NCBI GenBank assembly: GCA_905233555.1
Contig: CAJODF010000043.1
Location: 1 to 34,188 of the forward strand
Source: an uncultured Prevotella sp.
Lineage (GTDB): Bacteria > Bacteroidota > Bacteroidia > Bacteroidales > Bacteroidaceae
Length of the DNA: 34,188 bases
Direction: 5' to 3'
Shown here: one piece after another, positions 26,586 through 34,125 of the stretch
How positions within the stretch are numbered: the stretch's first letter is position 1
How the letters are laid out: every line of letters begins with the position of its first letter
Notes under the pieces: model-generated
What the model was told of the DNA's origin: nothing
The model's input: only the letters and a program-made list of their open reading frames with translations
Database searches by the model: none
Translations under genes and position numbers: made by a program

Positions 26586-27688
26586 ACTCCTGTTTCCTGA
26601 CTCCTGTCTTCTTTTATTTTAAGCACCCAGGCCTCTTCGAGTCCTTTCCGCTTCTGGATTCTGTTCAACTTGTTGTAAGCCTCGTTGACTGTCCTGAAAT
26701 TTCCGTATATGACGCGTGTGACATTGTTGCGGATAAATACCTCAGCCTCGGCATAGCCTTTCTGGTGCAGTTCCTCCACGAAAGCATTGGCATTCTTCTT
26801 GGAGATATAACTGGCGAGGACGATGCAGTAGTGGATATTCTGACTACTGGCAGCGACAGACGTGGTGTCGGCCTTCGTTTCGGTCTTTGCGACCTCCTTG
26901 GCTGGGGCCACGGAATCGTTTTTGACTACAGGCTTCTGCGTGTCTATCTTGCTGATGTCAATCTTCTCTATGTTGGAGTCCTTCGGCATCATGCCCACGA
27001 GGATGGAATTGTTCAGATTGCCCATGCTCTGGTGGCTGTTCTCGCTGTTGGTGACGGGTGTCGTCATCAGGAAGAAGGCGAGGACGGCGGCTGCAACGGC
27101 AACGGCATTGCGCACCCACGACATCTTGATGACGATAGCACGCTCCTCTTCCTCCTCTTCTGTCACAACCTCTGCGACGTCCGTTGTTTCCACGTTGTCG
27201 GCGGGTTCTGCTGCCTCTGCGACGGCCTCCATCACTGGGGCTGGGGCTTTCTGCTGTTTGGCTATTTCGCCCAACGGCGCAAAGTCGAAGGAGGAAAGAC
27301 CATAGAGTTGGGGGGTGAGGATGCCAGCCTCGCAGGGAGAGAAGATGTACTTACCATCTTCGTTGATGGAGAGCACGCCGATGTCATTCAGTTCGTACCG
27401 CCCCTCGTTCTCCAGGTGCTGCTTCAGTTCATTGACCTCATCTTCGATTCTCCGCAGGGCCTCAGGGTAACTCATGTCGTAGGCTTCCACATACGACTGC
27501 ACCAGCAGGGAGTCGTTCATGGTGAGTTGGGGATTGAAGCCGAGGGTGCGCAATGGCGGGAGGAACGTATGGTCGTCCTCGTCATAGCGGGCCTCTGTGT
27601 GGTGGGCCATAAAGCCTCCCAAACCAGGCACGATGACGCAGTCATTACCCAACAAAAGAATCTCAATATGTCTGTCCAATTCAATCAC
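26582..27688 (-). CDS. HU-CCDC81 and SPOR domain membrane protein
   Basis: From the GTG at 27688 the protein has 368 residues; a longer upstream frame is rejected because the -7 box (27701-27694) lies inside it. The N-terminal part (about 1-140, HIEILLLGNDCVIVPGLGGFMAHH, FNPQLTMNDSLLVQSY) matches the CCDC81-like prokaryotic HU domains of Bacteroidetes. One membrane helix lies at about 191-210, followed by a linker and a SPOR peptidoglycan-binding domain (about 285-357). It probably links DNA or a cytoplasmic partner to the cell wall during division (inference). The predicted transcription start falls at about the GTG, so the mRNA may be leaderless. The tail (DRSQETGV) is encoded by CAGGAGT-type repeats overlapping the FHA start. 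Confidence 0.85.
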   Translation of the reverse strand: MIELDRHIEILLLGNDCVIVPGLGGFMAHHTEARYDEDDHTFLPPLRTLGFNPQLTMNDSLLVQSYVEAYDMSYPEALRRIEDEVNELKQHLENEGRYELNDIGVLSINEDGKYIFSPCEAGILTPQLYGLSSFDFAPLGEIAKQQKAPAPVMEAVAEAAEPADNVETTDVAEVVTEEEEEERAIVIKMSWVRNAVAVAAAVLAFFLMTTPVTNSENSHQSMGNLNNSILVGMMPKDSNIEKIDISKIDTQKPVVKNDSVAPAKEVAKTETKADTTSVAASSQNIHYCIVLASYISKKNANAFVEELHQKGYAEAEVFIRNNVTRVIYGNFRTVNEAYNKLNRIQKRKGLEEAWVLKIKEDRSQETGV

Positions 27689-27693
27689 GAGTG

Positions 27694-27701
27694 CAAAATT
27701 A
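27694..27701 (-). promoter_or_regulatory. -7 promoter element of the SPOR gene
   Basis: TAATTTTG on the minus strand matches TAnnTTTG and ends 5 bases before the GTG start codon. Confidence 0.6.
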
Positions 27702-27766
27702 CTGCTTTTTTGTGAGATAAACAAATAAAAGAAACTTAAAAATTCGATAAAATAAAAAAAAAGCAT

Positions 27767-27774
27767 TATCTTTG
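27767..27774 (+). promoter_or_regulatory. -7 promoter element of rfbC
   Basis: TATCTTTG matches TAnnTTTG and lies 17 bases before the rfbC ATG. The -33 region holds TTCG rather than a full TTG. It diverges from the SPOR promoter 66 bases away. Confidence 0.65.
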
Positions 27775-27791
27775 CATCCAAATTGAGAAAT

Positions 27792-28340
27792 ATGGATTAC
27801 ATCAAGACTGAAATAGAGGGTGTGTTCATCATCGAGCCGAGGGTGTTTTGCGATGCCCGAGGTTATTTCATGGAGGCCTGGAAACAGGCGGAGTTTAACG
27901 AGCATGTGGGGCGTGTCGATTTCATTCAGGACAATGAGTCGAAGTCCTCTTTCGGTGTTCTCAGGGGCTTGCACTACCAGAAGGGCGACCTCTCGCAGGC
28001 CAAACTCGTACGCGTTATAAAAGGTAAGGTGTTGGATGTGGCGGTGGATATCCGCAAGTCGAGTCCTACCTTCGGTAAGCACGTGATGGTGGAACTGAGC
28101 GAGGAGAACAAGCGCCAGTTCTTCATCCCCCGTGGTTTTGCCCACGGATTCTTGGTGCTGAGCGAGGAGGCTATCTTTACTTATAAGGTAGATAATCCCT
28201 ATGCCCCTCAGGCTGAGGCTGGTATCCGTTGGAATGATCCTGCACTCGGCATCGAGTGGCCCATCGATCCTGCGCAGGTGCAGACGAGTGAGAAGGATTT
28301 GAAGCAACCCTTCCTGAAAGAAGCAGAAGTATTTGAATGA
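27792..28340 (+). CDS. rfbC: dTDP-4-dehydrorhamnose 3,5-epimerase
   Basis: From ATG at 27792 the protein has 182 residues; an in-frame TTG at 27783 adds three residues but is not favoured. This cupin-fold epimerase acts in dTDP-L-rhamnose synthesis. Conserved features: EPRVFCDARGYFMEAW, FGVLRGLHYQKG with catalytic His61, Lys71, FIPRGFAHGFLVL and Tyr131 (FTYKVDNPYAP). No other rhamnose gene is nearby. A lipoprotein gene starts 7 bases after its stop, so the two are likely co-transcribed. Confidence 0.95.
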   Translation: MDYIKTEIEGVFIIEPRVFCDARGYFMEAWKQAEFNEHVGRVDFIQDNESKSSFGVLRGLHYQKGDLSQAKLVRVIKGKVLDVAVDIRKSSPTFGKHVMVELSEENKRQFFIPRGFAHGFLVLSEEAIFTYKVDNPYAPQAEAGIRWNDPALGIEWPIDPAQVQTSEKDLKQPFLKEAEVFE

Positions 28341-28347
28341 TAACGAG

Positions 28348-29133
28348 ATGAAGAGACAACTATTAATCATATTGACAGTCGTTTTCCTTGTTGGTTGTTC
28401 CCGTCAGCAGACCAAAGTGGAGGAAGTCCAGGAAAGTCGCGAGGCCAAGGCGATGCTGCAAGGCGTCTGGGTGGATAAGGAGTCGGGCGACGTGTCGTTC
28501 CGTGTGAAGGGCGATACCATCTTCTATGCCGACACCACCAGTATGCCAGCCTATTTCAAGATCGTAGGCGACTCGCTGGTCTTTGCCTCTGGCACCAAGT
28601 ACGGCATTGAGAAGCAGACGGAACATCTGTTCTGGTTTAAGAATCAGAACGGCGATGTCATCAAACTGGAAAAGACCGACGATCAGGATATTACTGAGGA
28701 GTTTACCAACGACACGCCCAAGATCATGACCTATACCCATCAGGTGAAGACGGATTCGGTCATTTCCTACAACGGGGAGCGCTATCACTGGTACATCGCC
28801 ATCAACCCGACGAAGTTCAAGGTGGTGAATCGTACCTTTAATGACGATGGTGTGGAGGTGGAGAATGTCTATTACGACAACATCATGCACATCAGTGTTT
28901 TCAAGGGCGGACAGCAACTCTATTCCAGCGATTTCCGCAAACAGCAGTATAATGGTATCGTGCCTTCAGAGTTCCTGACGGAGGCGATATTTGCCAATAT
29001 GGAGTATAGCCATGCCGACGCAGCGGGCCTGCATTTCAATGCCACGCTCTGCATACCGGATGGGGCCAGTTGTTATTTGGTGGAAACGCTGATATCTTAC
29101 AAGGGTCAGATGACCATGAAGATGATAGAATAA
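28348..29133 (+). CDS. Lipoprotein, DUF4738-like
   Basis: From ATG at 28348 the protein has 261 residues with a lipoprotein signal (LTVVFLVGCSRQQ, lipid Cys about residue 17). The middle region, AMLQGVWVDKESGDVSFRVKGDTIFYAD and EHLFWFKNQNGDVIKL, resembles DUF4738 proteins of Prevotella and Bacteroides; I recognise it only from memory and give no function. An envelope location is expected. The upstream TTG at 28333 in frame is not used because it lies in rfbC. It is convergent with nudC across a shared terminator. Confidence 0.75.
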   Translation: MKRQLLIILTVVFLVGCSRQQTKVEEVQESREAKAMLQGVWVDKESGDVSFRVKGDTIFYADTTSMPAYFKIVGDSLVFASGTKYGIEKQTEHLFWFKNQNGDVIKLEKTDDQDITEEFTNDTPKIMTYTHQVKTDSVISYNGERYHWYIAINPTKFKVVNRTFNDDGVEVENVYYDNIMHISVFKGGQQLYSSDFRKQQYNGIVPSEFLTEAIFANMEYSHADAAGLHFNATLCIPDGASCYLVETLISYKGQMTMKMIE

Positions 29134-29156
29134 AGGGAACCCGAAAGGTTCCCTTT
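29132..29156. terminator. Bidirectional terminator between lipoprotein gene and nudC
   Basis: AAAGGGAACC (29132-29141) pairs perfectly with GGTTCCCTTT (29147-29156) across CGAAA, with T-runs on both strands. The stop codons of both convergent genes overlap the stem ends. Confidence 0.88.
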
Positions 29157-29926
29157 TATTGTTCGTTAATCCAAGCGTCCAACAGCATGCGTGCGATCGA
29201 CAGTTTCTCTGGGATATTGGGGAGATTGTCTTTTCGGAACCAGCCGCCCTTCGCTATCTCGCTGGCCTGCAGATGGATGTCACCACTCACGTAGTCGGCA
29301 TTGAAGCCTACCATCAGTCCGCAGGGATAGGGCCAGGGCTGCGAGGCAAAGTAACGGATATTCGTGATCTTGACACCAGTCTCTTCCATCGCCTCACGGG
29401 CGACGGCCTCTTCCAGTGTCTCGCCTGTTTCCACGAATCCTGCCACCAGTCCGAAGAAGTCGCGCTTGAAGTTCTTGGCACGCACCAGCAGCACCTCGTC
29501 GCCCTTATGGATCAGTACGATGACGGCAGTGGCCAACTGAGGCCATATCTCCTTGCCACATTCCGTACATTTCTTCGAGATATCCGTGTCCATGCGCATC
29601 GGAGCACCACAGACACCACAGTATCTCGTGTTCTGGTCCCAGTAGAGCAGTTCCTGACATTTGCCAGCCTTCAGATAGAGCGGACGGGGCAGTTTGTAGT
29701 AAGTCTGACGGAGTCCGCACATCTCGTAGCGATCGTCGTCTGTGACGGGAGCGTCGATGCGGTAGGTCACCACGGGCGTACCGTCGTCCATCGGCGTGAT
29801 GTTCATCTGGTGCGTCCAGGTCTTCACCTCTGTAGGCGGTTCTTCCTGCAGGGGAACGGTATAACCCTCTGCCGTCTTTTCGAGCAGCAGGTCTTCTTTA
29901 CAGAAAACGAAAAAATACTTCATCAT
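29156..29926 (-). CDS. nudC: NADH pyrophosphatase / RNA decapping hydrolase NudC
   Basis: This 256-residue protein hydrolyses NAD(H) to mononucleotides and removes NAD caps from RNA in known relatives. A four-Cys zinc ribbon (Cys103, 106, 120, 123) precedes the Nudix box at 163-185 (GFVETGETLEEAVAREAMEE plus TGV), with all catalytic glutamates. The NudC-specific SQPWPYP follows at 195-201. The start overlaps the stop of the 5'-nucleotidase gene (ATGA), suggesting translational coupling and a joint role in nucleotide breakdown. Confidence 0.93.
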   Translation of the reverse strand: MMKYFFVFCKEDLLLEKTAEGYTVPLQEEPPTEVKTWTHQMNITPMDDGTPVVTYRIDAPVTDDDRYEMCGLRQTYYKLPRPLYLKAGKCQELLYWDQNTRYCGVCGAPMRMDTDISKKCTECGKEIWPQLATAVIVLIHKGDEVLLVRAKNFKRDFFGLVAGFVETGETLEEAVAREAMEETGVKITNIRYFASQPWPYPCGLMVGFNADYVSGDIHLQASEIAKGGWFRKDNLPNIPEKLSIARMLLDAWINEQ

Positions 29927-31689
29927 TTACCGAAGAGGATTTTGCGGTCACGTTCCAGAGCGGGCTTTACCCATTCCTCGGGCACGAAACGCCAGTTCTG
30001 GTTGGGCTGCGGATTGATGGTCCCCTGACGACGGATCTCCTCTGTCAGATAGTGCCGCTGGTCCAGTTCTGTCTGCCAGATGACACGACTGTCGAGTGAG
30101 TCCTTCGGAATACCGGCACCACGTGTCAGCAACTCACCGCCGCCGTTGGCTCGGTAACTGTTCATCACCACCTTGTACCATTTCTTCTCGTCGAAGGGCT
30201 CGCCGTTCGACATCTTCAGGATACGCACCTTCTGTCCGTCGGGCTTCGTCAGATCGACCTCGTAGTCGATGCCTGCGGCCGAGTCGAAGTTGAAGGTGTA
30301 GTTAACGAATCCCGTGCGCTGCTGGTCTTCTTTCGCGTCGTCATTCAGCAGCAGGGCGTGGTCGTCGGGTGAGGTCATCGTGTTGCACCACATGTCGTAC
30401 GAGAACTCCAGGTGCTTGCGGATCTCCTCGCCCGTCATACGGAGCATGAACATCAGGTTCTCGAAGCGGTAGAGTTTGAACATGTCACCCTGCGTCACGT
30501 CGCCAGCCTTGATGGTGGAATTGAACGACAGGGGGGCATTGAATGAGATGTCGGCCTTGGAAATCTGCAACTGCAGGTTGTGGATCAGGTCGGTGAAGGC
30601 CGAGTTGCCGAAGAAGCTCTCACGGGTGTAGATGGGCTGTTCGAAGACGCCGATCTTCCGGCTCACATACTCCTTCACAGCGTCTATCTTCTTCTGGAAG
30701 TGGGCCATCATCCGCTGGTCTATCTCCTCGTCCTCCACACTGACGATGGTACCCTTGATGTCCTTCTTCGTCAGGTGTCCGTTCTTGTAGGTGAGTTCTA
30801 TCTCTGCCTCCGCCACGTTCTTCACGTAGCAACTGGGGTCGATGCAGAGCACCTTCTTGCCGGCCTTGTTGGTGATCCAGTCGTTATGCACTTGGTGGTC
30901 GTGTCCGAAGAAGATGATGTCGAAGCCCGGCACCTCCTTGGCTACAGCCTCCGTCGCGTCCTCCTCGTACTCATCGGTCTTGATGCCGCCATTAAATCCG
31001 GAGTGGAACAGTCCGAAGAGCAGGTCGGGGTGCTCCGTGTCCTGGATGTACTTCACCCATTTCTTGGCGCAACTCACCATCTCCTCAAACTCGATGCCCT
31101 TCCAGATGGATTTGTTCAGCCAGTTGGGGATGGCAGGGGTCAGCATGCCGATCACGCAGATCTTCACACCGTCCTTGTAGTGGACGGAGTAGGGCTTCAG
31201 TCCCTTGTAGATATGGGAGGGATGCGCCTCGCCGTTCTTGTGTTCCTCCTTCACGATGTTGGCACCGAGCAACGGACAGCGCACCTCGCGGATCCACTTG
31301 TCATACACCTTGTGGCCCGGCTCGATATCGTGGTTGCCCACCGTCTCGGCATCGTACTTCATATAGTTGATCACGCTGGCGGCTAAGTTCTCATCCACAG
31401 GCATCACGTAGTTCGTCCAATACACGCATGGCTGTCCCTGCAGGATGTCGCCGTTGTCTATCAGCAGCAAGTTGTCGCCGTATTGCTGGCGCTGTTTATT
31501 AATATAGGTATTCGCGCGCGCGAGGGTGCCTTTGATGGGTCTCGCCTCCATAAAGTCCCAGGGGAAGAAGTGCCCGTGTACGTCGCTGGTTTCAATCACT
31601 TTCAGCCGCACGGTCTTCGTGGCGGGCTGGGCTGTCGTGGTCATCACGAGACTGACGAGGGCTATGGTTGTCAGAAGCAGTTTCTTCAT
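29923..31689 (-). CDS. Secreted 5'-nucleotidase / 2',3'-cyclic phosphodiesterase
   Basis: From ATG at 31689 the protein has 588 residues; the frame to 31710 would start within the -7 box. A signal peptide (1-20, ending TTTA-QPA) sends it to the periplasm. The metallophosphatase domain shows metal ligands in SDVHGHFFPWDF, LIDNGDILQGQP, VGNHDIEPG and FFGHDHQVH. The C-terminal domain shows FFGNSAFTDLIHNLQL and YRANGGGELLTRGAG for nucleotide binding. It resembles the UshA/CpdB group and would salvage extracellular nucleotides. A near-perfect promoter precedes it. Confidence 0.93.
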   Translation of the reverse strand: MKKLLLTTIALVSLVMTTTAQPATKTVRLKVIETSDVHGHFFPWDFMEARPIKGTLARANTYINKQRQQYGDNLLLIDNGDILQGQPCVYWTNYVMPVDENLAASVINYMKYDAETVGNHDIEPGHKVYDKWIREVRCPLLGANIVKEEHKNGEAHPSHIYKGLKPYSVHYKDGVKICVIGMLTPAIPNWLNKSIWKGIEFEEMVSCAKKWVKYIQDTEHPDLLFGLFHSGFNGGIKTDEYEEDATEAVAKEVPGFDIIFFGHDHQVHNDWITNKAGKKVLCIDPSCYVKNVAEAEIELTYKNGHLTKKDIKGTIVSVEDEEIDQRMMAHFQKKIDAVKEYVSRKIGVFEQPIYTRESFFGNSAFTDLIHNLQLQISKADISFNAPLSFNSTIKAGDVTQGDMFKLYRFENLMFMLRMTGEEIRKHLEFSYDMWCNTMTSPDDHALLLNDDAKEDQQRTGFVNYTFNFDSAAGIDYEVDLTKPDGQKVRILKMSNGEPFDEKKWYKVVMNSYRANGGGELLTRGAGIPKDSLDSRVIWQTELDQRHYLTEEIRRQGTINPQPNQNWRFVPEEWVKPALERDRKILFGK

Positions 31690-31707
31690 CGGTTTGCTAT
31701 TTTGGCG

Positions 31708-31738
31708 CAAAGGTACAAAAAATGTTCGATATTACCAA
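31708..31738 (-). promoter_or_regulatory. Promoter of the 5'-nucleotidase-nudC operon
   Basis: On the minus strand TTG (31738-31736), 20 bases, then TACCTTTG (31715-31708), matching the Bacteroidetes consensus. The ATG is 19 bases downstream of the -7 box. Confidence 0.8.
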
Positions 31739-31773
31739 ATTCTTGGTACACTTTTTGCTGGTTCAAATAGTGA

Positions 31774-31806
31774 AATAAATTGTAAATTTGTAAATTGTAA
31801 ATTGTC
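31774..31806 (+). repeat. TAAATTGTAAATT tandem repeat before the short DnaJ gene
   Basis: Four variants of the AAATTGTA unit run directly up to the ATG at 31807. The family is the same as at 12970-13008 and in the 3' part of the 68-bp repeats, but here it lies at a divergent rather than an intra-operon position. Confidence 0.65.
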
Positions 31807-32496
31807 ATGGCTTTCATTGATTATTACAAGATTTTAGGCGTCGATAAGACGATACCGCAGAAGGATGTGAAGAAGGCATACCTGAAGCGGGCTAAGCAGT
31901 TCCATCCCGACCTGCATCCCGACGACCCGAAGGCGCAGGCCAAGTTCCAGGCTTTGCAGGAGGCCTACGATGTGATTGGCGATCCTGAGAAGCGTAAGAA
32001 GTACGACCAGTACGGCGAGCAGTGGCGTCAGGCCGAGCAGTTCCAGGGCTTCGGCGGTGGTGGCGGTGCTGGTGGCGCCAACCCGTTCAGTGGCTTCGAT
32101 TTCAGCAACTTCAGTGGCGGAGGCGGCTTCAGTTCCTTCTTCGAGGATCTCTTCGGACGCAAGGGCCAGCCGGGTGGGGGCTTTGGCGGCTTCCAGGGCT
32201 TTGGCGGCACTTCTGGCCGTCGCACGCACTCTGGCGAGATGAACGCCAATGTCACCATCGACCTCTATACGGCGATGCTGGGAGGTGAGATCATCGTGTC
32301 CCTCTCCAACGGCCAGAAACTGAAACTGAAGATCAAGCCCGAGACGCAGCCCGGCACGAAGGTCCGCTTGCGTGGTAAGGGCTACGACCGTGGCGATGGC
32401 ACCTTCGGCGACCTCATCATCACCTATCAGGTCAAACTCCCCCAGAACCTGTCAGACCGCCAGAAAGACCTCCTGCGCCAGATGCAGCGCGGCTGA
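31807..32496 (+). CDS. Short DnaJ/CbpA-like co-chaperone without zinc domain
   Basis: The 229-residue protein has a J domain (1-70) with HPD at 33-35, then a Gly/Phe-rich linker (about 75-140), then one beta domain (about 145-229, with [22 protein letters not shown] and [10 protein letters not shown]). CbpA proteins normally have two such domains and about 300 residues. Here the first appears missing, and the remaining one looks like the second. It lacks cysteine motifs, so it is a class B-like partner for DnaK. It stands alone and is followed by three hairpin repeats. Confidence 0.88.
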   Translation: MAFIDYYKILGVDKTIPQKDVKKAYLKRAKQFHPDLHPDDPKAQAKFQALQEAYDVIGDPEKRKKYDQYGEQWRQAEQFQGFGGGGGAGGANPFSGFDFSNFSGGGGFSSFFEDLFGRKGQPGGGFGGFQGFGGTSGRRTHSGEMNANVTIDLYTAMLGGEIIVSLSNGQKLKLKIKPETQPGTKVRLRGKGYDRGDGTFGDLIITYQVKLPQNLSDRQKDLLRQMQRG

Positions 32497-32499
32497 TTC

Positions 32500-32558
32500 A
32501 ATAAGTGGCTCTTATTCATCGATAGGAGCCACCTATTTTTCAATAACAGCCACTTATT
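32500..32558. repeat. Three 17-bp mini-hairpins at exact 21-bp spacing
   Basis: Units begin at 32500, 32521 and 32542. Each is an AT-rich stem (AATAAG/CTTATT, ATAGG/CCTAT, AATAA/TTATT) around a loop TGGCT or AGCCA; the first loop is the complement of the other two. They begin 4 bases after the DnaJ stop codon and could end transcription or fold together. Confidence 0.8.
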
Positions 32559-32571
32559 CCCCGATACGCCT

Positions 32572-32766
32572 TGTTAGTTAATTAGTCAATTAGTGATTTT
32601 GCAAAAACGGTTATTCATTCATACAAATAGCATTCTATATAATTTAATAATATGATATATTATATATAATATATCATATTATTAAATCTAACTAATACTT
32701 ATATTACTTTGAAATATACTATAGCACATAAAAAAACAAAAATACTAATTCACTAATAGACTAATA
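32572..32766. repeat. Inverted 8-bp-period repeats around a 46-bp AT palindrome
   Basis: On the left, units with core TTAGT repeat every 8 bases three times (32572-32596). On the right, units with core ACTAAT repeat every 8 bases three times (32743-32766). The parts 32581-32596 and 32750-32765 are inverted copies with 15 of 16 matches. The right arm covers the last codons of the YhcH-family gene. The layout mirrors 3750-3988 although the sequence differs. Confidence 0.75.
32642..32687. repeat. 46-bp perfect AT palindrome
   Basis: The sequence is self-complementary over 46 bases, starting ATTTAATAATATGATATA and mirrored after it. It contains almost only A and T. It lies between the inverted 8-bp-period arms. 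Confidence 0.92.
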
Positions 32767-33219
32767 AACCTGCACCTTTACCACGACTTTCTTTACTGGG
32801 GTGGGGGCGTCGATGCACAACTGGGGCATGTGGCCGTCCTGAGGGTAGAAGATGGCGAAATAGTCCTCGCCGATGAGCATCTCCTGGGGCAGAATGTCAA
32901 TGTCGGAAGAATAGAAGGCAGCATCTGTCTCTTCGGAGTAGGGCTTGGTCTCGACTAACTTCTCAACGGGCAGACAGGCGATCTTCTCTGAGCCGCTGAT
33001 GAGGTACTGGATGTCGATATTCGCCCGATGCGCCTCGTAGCCGTTCTCATTCTGCCGCTTGGTCTCGTACTCAGACACGATGGCCTTTACACGGGGATTG
33101 ATATGATAGACGCCCTCAGGCATGTCGGCATCCACTTTCTGCAGGAACTTCAAGCCCTCGTAGATGTCGTCGGAGAGGCCCTTGTATAACTCTAAATGCT
33201 TTAAACTGTCGTAAATCAT
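32761..33219 (-). CDS. YhcH/YjgK/YiaL family protein
   Basis: The 152-residue cytoplasmic protein matches the YhcH/YjgK/YiaL beta-fold family (DUF386), linked in other bacteria to sugar-acid or sialic acid metabolism. Features: VYHINPRVKAIVSEYETKRQNENGYEAHRANIDIQYLISG, then AIFYPQDGHMPQLCIDAPTPVKKVVVKV, with His and Glu residues of the probable metal site. It starts 12 bases after the kdsB stop and so is probably in one transcript with it. Its final codons overlap a repeat arm. Substrate is unknown. Confidence 0.9.
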   Translation of the reverse strand: MIYDSLKHLELYKGLSDDIYEGLKFLQKVDADMPEGVYHINPRVKAIVSEYETKRQNENGYEAHRANIDIQYLISGSEKIACLPVEKLVETKPYSEETDAAFYSSDIDILPQEMLIGEDYFAIFYPQDGHMPQLCIDAPTPVKKVVVKVQVY

Positions 33220-33231
33220 AGAAAACGGGTT

Positions 33232-33966
33232 TTAATGGAGAAATGCTTCTGCACGCTGGAGATCTTCGGGGGTGTCGATGCCGACGGTCTCTACGTCGGT
33301 CAATCCCACACGGATGCGATAGCCGTTCTGCAGCCAGCGCAGTTGTTCGAGGCTCTCGGCTTTCTCCAGACTGCTCTGTGGCAACTGCGTCACCTCGGCC
33401 AGCACCTCACGACGGTAGGCATAGATGCCCAGATGCTTGAGGAAGGGATACTCGCCGAACCACTCCTGGCGCTCCTTACCTCGTATATAGGGTATGATGC
33501 TGCGGCTGAAATAGAGGGCGAAGCCACGATTATCGACCACGATCTTGGGTGAATTGGGATTCTCGATGGCCTCGATGCTCTCGAAGAGTTTTCCGAGGGT
33601 GCCGATCTGCGTCTGCGGGTCGTCGAAGAGGTGCATGAGCGTCTCGACTTGTGAAGGCTGGATGAAGGGTTCGTCGCCCTGTACGTTGATGATGACGTCA
33701 GCATCCGTGCCAATCTTCGTGGCTGCTTCCTGGATGCGGTCGGTGCCGCTCTTATGGTCGGAACGGGTCATCACGGCACGGCCTCCGAAGGCTTCGACGC
33801 ACTGGAAGATGCGCTCGTCGTCGGTAGCCACATAGACCTCGTCGAGCAGGGTGGATACCTGTTCATAGACTCTCTGGATCACTGTCTTGCCGCCTAAGAT
33901 GGCCAGCGGCTTGCCCGGAAATCGCGTAGAAGCGTAGCGGGCGGGGATAATCGCAATAAACTTCAT
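33232..33966 (-). CDS. kdsB: CMP-KDO synthetase (3-deoxy-manno-octulosonate cytidylyltransferase)
   Basis: From ATG at 33966 the protein has 244 residues, the normal length; the longer frame to 34086 is rejected because it runs through the promoter. The enzyme activates KDO with CTP for lipopolysaccharide inner core synthesis. Motifs: IIPARYASTRFPGKPL (6-21), TRSDHKSGTDR, INVQGDEPFI, KHLGIYAYRREVL and VETVGIDTPEDL. A promoter lies 9 bases upstream. It is followed by the YhcH-family gene. Confidence 0.96.
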   Translation of the reverse strand: MKFIAIIPARYASTRFPGKPLAILGGKTVIQRVYEQVSTLLDEVYVATDDERIFQCVEAFGGRAVMTRSDHKSGTDRIQEAATKIGTDADVIINVQGDEPFIQPSQVETLMHLFDDPQTQIGTLGKLFESIEAIENPNSPKIVVDNRGFALYFSRSIIPYIRGKERQEWFGEYPFLKHLGIYAYRREVLAEVTQLPQSSLEKAESLEQLRWLQNGYRIRVGLTDVETVGIDTPEDLQRAEAFLH

Positions 33967-33974
33967 AACGGTTG

Positions 33975-33982
33975 CAAAGTTA
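33975..33982 (-). promoter_or_regulatory. -7 promoter element of kdsB
   Basis: TAACTTTG on the minus strand matches TAnnTTTG, with a TTG about 16 bases upstream, slightly closer than usual. It lies 8 bases before the kdsB ATG, giving a very short leader. Confidence 0.65.
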
Positions 33983-34024
33983 CAAAATAATGCTGAAACA
34001 AAGAAGCGATTTTGGAAGATTAAC

Positions 34025-34108
34025 GCAATTCGCCCCATAAATAAAGGCATTTCGAGGAAAATCGAGGAAAGTCCGTAAGGTGCCACTACGCAAATCGAGG
34101 CGAATTGC
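34025..34108. repeat. 10-bp inverted repeat upstream of kdsB
   Basis: GCAATTCGCC (34025-34034) and GGCGAATTGC (34099-34108) are exact inverses 64 bases apart, with TCGAGG repeated three times between them. Function unknown; it could be a terminator for the gene at the right edge or a repeat. Confidence 0.5.
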
Positions 34109-34125
34109 GGAACGAGTTAGGTTTC

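Noticed and set aside
33967..34086. Extended N-terminus of kdsB
   Set aside because: The added segment crosses the -7 promoter box and has no match to the family, which begins MKFIAIIPARY.
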